Assembly: GCA_963931865.1 (NCBI GenBank)
Contig: OZ007512.1
Coordinates: 4,107,883-4,171,882, forward strand
Length of the DNA: 64,000 nt
Source: Axinella damicornis
Lineage: Eukaryota > Porifera > Demospongiae > Axinellida > Axinellidae
Direction: 5' to 3'
The notes below the pieces were generated by a model. The model was not told the DNA's origin, searched no databases, and saw only the letters and a program-made list of their open reading frames with translations. This document shows positions 60,026 through 64,000 of the stretch, in pieces. Position numbers and translations under genes: made by a program. Every line of letters begins with the position of its first letter. The stretch's first letter is position 1.

Positions 60026-60587
60026 TGAATTCTGTAGCTACATCAACAATAAAGAAAACTGAGTTGTTGTTATACCAGAAATGTAAGGAGAGTACAAACC
60101 TTTCACTGCAAGATATAGTGCAGTATTATTGTATATTGCTGGTTTGGTAATATTGCCATTCTAAATATCACCCAATCCTACTGTCACACACTACTGCAGC
60201 GGTTTCACATGTCACTTAGAACCATTATGGGAGTGTATGTAATAAAGTCAATTCGGCTTCGTACTAGCTGTCCTATGGCGCTTAGGCTGTTTCGCTCGGC
60301 TATCGAAGGCGATTCATGCAGATTATCTAGACCAAACTCAGAGTCCCCTTTCACAAATTTCTGTCAATGAATGCAACGTGCTCGCTCACACGACTAACGT
60401 GTGATACATAAGGAAATGACAATAATGAGTTCAAAGTTCAATAATAGTTCTCAACAGTGTATATATAGCCTTTGTCCTTGTGCTAGGCAAGGCTTCACAG
60501 AGCTATTGAATCTCATTCTGCTCCTTTCTGGTTGAGAACACTGTTCTTGGTGTGTGTTTGGCTGGCATGTGTTTATGTTTCCACAGG

Positions 60588-60700
60588 TGGACGTGGTGGT
60601 GGCTTTGGTGGTGGATGTGGAGGCGAGGAGGGGAAGGAGGATCCTGACCCCTAGTCAGGTGCTGTGCAATGAGAGTGAATCTTAGTCAGTGAGAAGAACC
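60588..60700 (+). other. exon-like valine-rich module, copy 4
   Basis: After CCACAG one frame reads VDVVVALVVDVEARRGRRIL, homologous to 16612, 34109 and 40103. CTGTGCAATGAGAGTG follows as at 34190. Confidence 0.35.
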
Positions 60701-60846
60701 TGGCTTCTGTAAGTTGACATTTCTCTGTGTGATGAAGGTCATCGCATCAACTTACTAGTGTCAGGTTCTTGAATGTCACACAAAGAAATGTCAACTTACA
60801 GATGTCAAGTTCTTCTTCTCACTGAGATCCACTCTCATTGCAACAT
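60665..60846. repeat. imperfect inverted repeat
   Basis: CAATGAGAGTG...TCAGTGAGAAGAAC...TGTAAGTTGACATTTCT is followed by its reverse complement; arms of about 70 bp with small indels around a loop of roughly 40 bp. Confidence 0.75.
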
Positions 60847-60849
60847 ATC

Positions 60850-61048
60850 TCAGGCTATAGTGTATGGGTGGGGCTCATTGCCTTATACGTACATTGTACT
60901 AATGCTATAGTGTATGGGTGGGGCTGATTGCCTCATACATTGTACTAATGCTATAGTGTATGGGTGGGGCTCATTGCCTTATACATTGTACTAATGCTAT
61001 AGTGTATGGGTGGGGCTCATTGCCTTATACATTGTACTAATGCTATAG
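60850..61048. repeat. tandem repeat, about 45-50-bp unit, 4-5 copies
   Basis: Unit GCTATAGTGTATGGGTGGGG plus CTCATTGCCTTATACATTGTACTAAT. Two more units lie at about 62140-62225, on the other side of the big palindrome. Confidence 0.9.
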
Positions 61049-61051
61049 TGT

Positions 61052-61324
61052 ACAAGTAATAAAAAACATTTAAAATGTAACAGGATGTAGGGATACCAGA
61101 ACGGCAAAAAGTAAGGAAACAAGGTAGGGATGATCGCACAAAACAGTGAAGTATACAATCCCCCTACAGAGATCTTTTTCCATATACGTGTATAATGAAA
61201 AAAGATATGTAGGGGGATTGTATACTTCACTGTTTTGTGCGATCATCCCTACCTTGTTTCCTTACTTTTTGCCGTTCTGGTATCCCTACATCCTGTTACA
61301 TTTTAAATGTTTTTTATTACTTGT
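61052..61324. repeat. large palindrome, 116-bp arms
   Basis: 61052-61167 and 61209-61324 are reverse complements with no mismatch that I could find; the 41-base spacer is itself partly palindromic (AGATCTTTTT / AAAAAAGATAT). The two strands therefore give the same translated frame (GGLYTSLFCAIIPTLFPYFL), which is a consequence of the symmetry. Confidence 0.92.
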
Positions 61325-62784
61325 TTATGTCATTTTTTTAAGCAGCAGGCACATGCATACTGGACTCTGGCATTTACACTGCCTGCAATGGCTGAAGAAT
61401 CAGACCCAAGCATCTCAAAAGCTAACCCTTTTCTGGATGGATACTAAGCCAGTGCTCCCTGAGCTGGAGACCATAGCTAAGTATAGTGTAGCTAAAATAG
61501 CTATACCAGATAGTAGTAGCGACACATTGTTGAGTCTTTAGCTAGGCATTCACCCCTCTCACAGAACACAGTCTAGTAACATAGCTATAATATAGCACAG
61601 AGAATTTACCTCAGTGTAGTTACGGTAACACAACAGCGCAAGGCACTTCTAATTCAGCGATCTTGGATAATAATTACGTATCGTTGCTAAGTGATCGTTA
61701 AGTGCGCATGCGTACAAACATGAAAATGGCGTGACAAATGAAGCCATAGTTATTGAGTGGGCAGCTGTAGCCGCCTGGTGAAGACTTGGAGGTTGCCAAA
61801 AAGCGATGGGCTGGTGCACTGCTCGGTGTAAAATGCTGCTGTTTCGTGCTAAAACCATCATGAGGGATTGAGGCGACGTTGAGCTATCCCGTCTGAAAGA
61901 AGAAAGAAGAAAGAAGAAAGAAAAACAATTTGCCCGTTTTGCGAGTACCTGGTGTGGTACTTTCGCGACGGTTTTTCGCGACGCGAGGAGTCTTGTTGGT
62001 CATGAAAACACTCGAAGATGAACGGTATGTGGTTATAAAGGCTTATAAGTGTACCGTTTCTGAGATTTGGAGAGATTTTTTTGTATTAGCATATATTGCG
62101 TGTACGTCGTATCCCTACATACAGAGTCTACCGACTCTGTGATGGGTGGGGCTCATTGCCTTATACATTATACTAATGCTATAGTGTATGGGTGGGGCTC
62201 ATTGCCTTATACATTGTACTAATGCTGACTTATATAACCGTAACTTTTGGCGACCCGCCCCTCCCACTTTGATGATGCTGTGTATAATATAGACCATGAG
62301 GTTAAGTCTGTGAAAAGCAAGTAGATATTAATGAAGGTTACACATCCTGCTTAGCCTGTGGAAGCCTACCACATCCTGCCAGTTTAGCCAGTGGAGGCCT
62401 ACCATGTGTGGTACCCCAGATCCACGGATTTAGTGATGGCCTAGCATGTCATACTCCACCCTTTAAAAAGCAAATGCCCCAGAAGGAATGTTAGAGGCCT
62501 GCATTTGAAAACAAATTCCTAGGGCATATGTACTGCCAGAACCCCTAGGAGCAGTGTTACTATGGTTACTTATAATTCTTGCCCCCAACAAAAATAATCC
62601 TGTATTAACAGGTGGGGGCTGCATGGCTGGTGAATGGGAGGGAATTCAGTGGGTGAGGCGTGGGTTGGGTGGAAGTCTGATGACATGGAGGCAGACATGA
62701 AAACCTTCCCTCCAAGTCCTCCCACCCACGACAGTGCAGTAAGGTTTGCATGGCTCTTATGCCCTGATTGGGTAACAGAAATAT
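61325..62784. other. gene-poor stretch
   Basis: No recognised gene. A GAAAGAA repeat lies at 61900-61922. 62140-62225 has two units of the 45-50-bp repeat. 62280-62520 matches 26620-26830. Confidence 0.45.
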
Positions 62785-63110
62785 GGGAGTTAGTGCAAGT
62801 CTGCCATGCATCTCATCCCCTCCTCCTCTTCTCCCCTCCTCCTCCCTCCCCCTATCCTTCCCCCCCCCCCCCCCCCCCCCCCTTCTCCGTCTCCTCTCCT
62901 CCCCTCCCCCATCTTCTCCCCTCTCTTCCACCTGCTACCCTCTCCTCAAACTACCAGAACCCTATGTTCCCTCGCAGAATAACTGTTCCCTATGTCTCAG
63001 GAGGAAGAGGATGGGAGATAAAGTTTGACTTGAGTCGCTTTTACTGGCAGTTCATGATGAGTACTGCTGCCAAGGATAACCACTCTGAACCTAGCTCTCT
63101 CAAGTGAGTG
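62785..63110. repeat. third copy of the polypyrimidine module, with C homopolymer
   Basis: GGGAGTTAGTGCAAG, a C/T-rich tract (62812-62950) containing a 23-base C run (62860-62882), then ACTACCAGAACCC..TGTTCCCT and GATAACC.CTCTGAACC, as in 19057-19570 and 53515-54130. A partial copy lies at 34850-35000. Confidence 0.85.
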
Positions 63111-63490
63111 TGTGAGTGGGTGGGTGCATGGGTGGGTGCGTGGGTGGGTTGCTAATCCCAGCTTCGTATCTCACTCCTAGCTCTCCTAGTTCAAGACACC
63201 TAGCATATTAGGCACCAATCGAATGCTTAGTTGGTGTGAACCACATTGACCGCTCTGATCGGCCTCTCTCCCAGGCTGGCGGTTCTGCTGAGGGGTAGTC
63301 ATCAACTCCTGACCGTTTGCAGTAGCAGATTCGAAGAGATCTCTGATCATATCACCCCAGCCAGCAACTGACACCACAAACTTCAATCATGCATATCACA
63401 TGACTTCCACTACATAAATGTCTGGGTCAACCATATACATGTATGGTAACTTTGGGTGCATGATGAAAAGTGGTTCAAGTGGATGGTCAC

Positions 63491-63575
63491 TAGCCTCGTT
63501 CCCAGGCTCCTCCCCCCGCACACGCCGTATTTTTCTTCACCGCACGCACAGGGGGGGAGCACGGGAACGAGGCTA
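63491..63575. mobile_element. TAGCC hairpin MITE, 85 bp, 9-bp TSD GATGGTCAC
   Basis: TAGCCTCGTTCCCAGGC to GGGAACGAGGCTA, flanked by GATGGTCAC at 63482-63490 and 63576-63584. Confidence 0.93.
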
Positions 63576-63584
63576 GATGGTCAC

Positions 63585-64000
63585 AACATTAATTTACGTG
63601 CATGTGCGTAGTTGTATCCGATTAATGAGGCAATACATATACCCACTTTCAGAACTGAAAGGGCTTTTGGCGCAGCCTATATTATCTGCATAATGATCTA
63701 TATGGACTGGGTTTAAGTGGAGGTGCATGTTAGTCTTTTCATCATAGTAATACAGGCATGCAGTTAAAATTCAATTGCAGGCACCCCAAAGTTGCAAGTC
63801 ATACGTCATTCACAAACTATAAATGTTACCTTTCTCTTACCTAACTCCATATAATATTATAGCTGTACAGGATGACCCATTTGGACGGTGCATATTTTTG
63901 ACAATATAATATTCAGCTGAAACTGAGGTCATACAATGGCATCAGACAATTTACCTGACAAGACCCCCCTGCACCCTGAAATTATTAGTCCCGCAGCAGC
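63585..64000. other. no feature seen
   Basis: AT-rich intergenic sequence to the end of the window. Confidence 0.4.

Noticed and set aside
60997..61541. Two related ORFs on opposite strands at the palindrome
   Set aside because: Identical translations follow from the 116-bp inverted arms, not from two genes.
61930..62142. 70-codon ORF near 62 kb
   Set aside because: Short, no recognised motif, no splice-supported partner.

Overview
This is eukaryotic, animal-type DNA. Genes have GT/AG introns, the sequence is full of microsatellites and minisatellites, small hairpin transposons and LINE debris are common, and one gene joins a CABIT domain to a SAM domain, a metazoan signalling architecture. 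The tandem, lineage-specific expansion of a kinase/kelch family makes a sponge the most likely source. That is an inference from gene content; I could not run a search.

Layout. 1-3.4 kb: the 3' exon of a Tnp2-like transposase gene with a small convergent ORF. 3.5-4.7 kb: a 65-bp minisatellite of 17 units. 5.2-6.8 kb: a clean six-exon gene for an uncharacterised coiled-coil/basic-domain protein. 9.9-11.4 kb: exons of a P-loop ATPase-like protein. 12.1-14.6 kb: a broken purple acid phosphatase gene. 15-57.4 kb: an array, all on the minus strand, of genes encoding protein kinase + coiled coil + kelch propeller. Copies at 22.3-24.4, 29.0-31.2 and 36.4-38.9 kb are intact, the copy at 54.8-57.3 kb is split by lesions, the copy at 20.2-21.2 kb has lost its kinase domain, and 15.05-15.3 kb holds only a piece of kinase domain. 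Between copies lie duplicated flanks: CA arrays, a plus-strand exon-like module and copies of a SAM exon. 40.5-44.1 kb: a GAREM-like CABIT/SAM gene. 45.4-51.5 kb: a likely three-exon multipass receptor-like gene and a broken second copy. 57.8-64 kb: tandem repeats, palindromes, a LINE reverse-transcriptase fragment and hairpin elements.

The region appears to grow by segmental duplication. One block of about 3.5 kb (17.67-21.2 kb) recurs at 52.2-55.8 kb, and comparing copies shows occupied and empty sites for several mobile elements. The most notable signals are: (1) the kinase/coil/kelch array with a 42-bp coding repeat present 1, 3, 10 and 10 times; (2) a hairpin MITE family with perfect 9-bp target duplications at five sites; (3) hammerhead-ribozyme-like cores, one inside a 207-bp insertion flanked by a 13-bp duplication; (4) a 116-bp-arm palindrome. 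All protein names rest on motif recognition by eye; exon joins were checked for splice sites and reading phase by hand.
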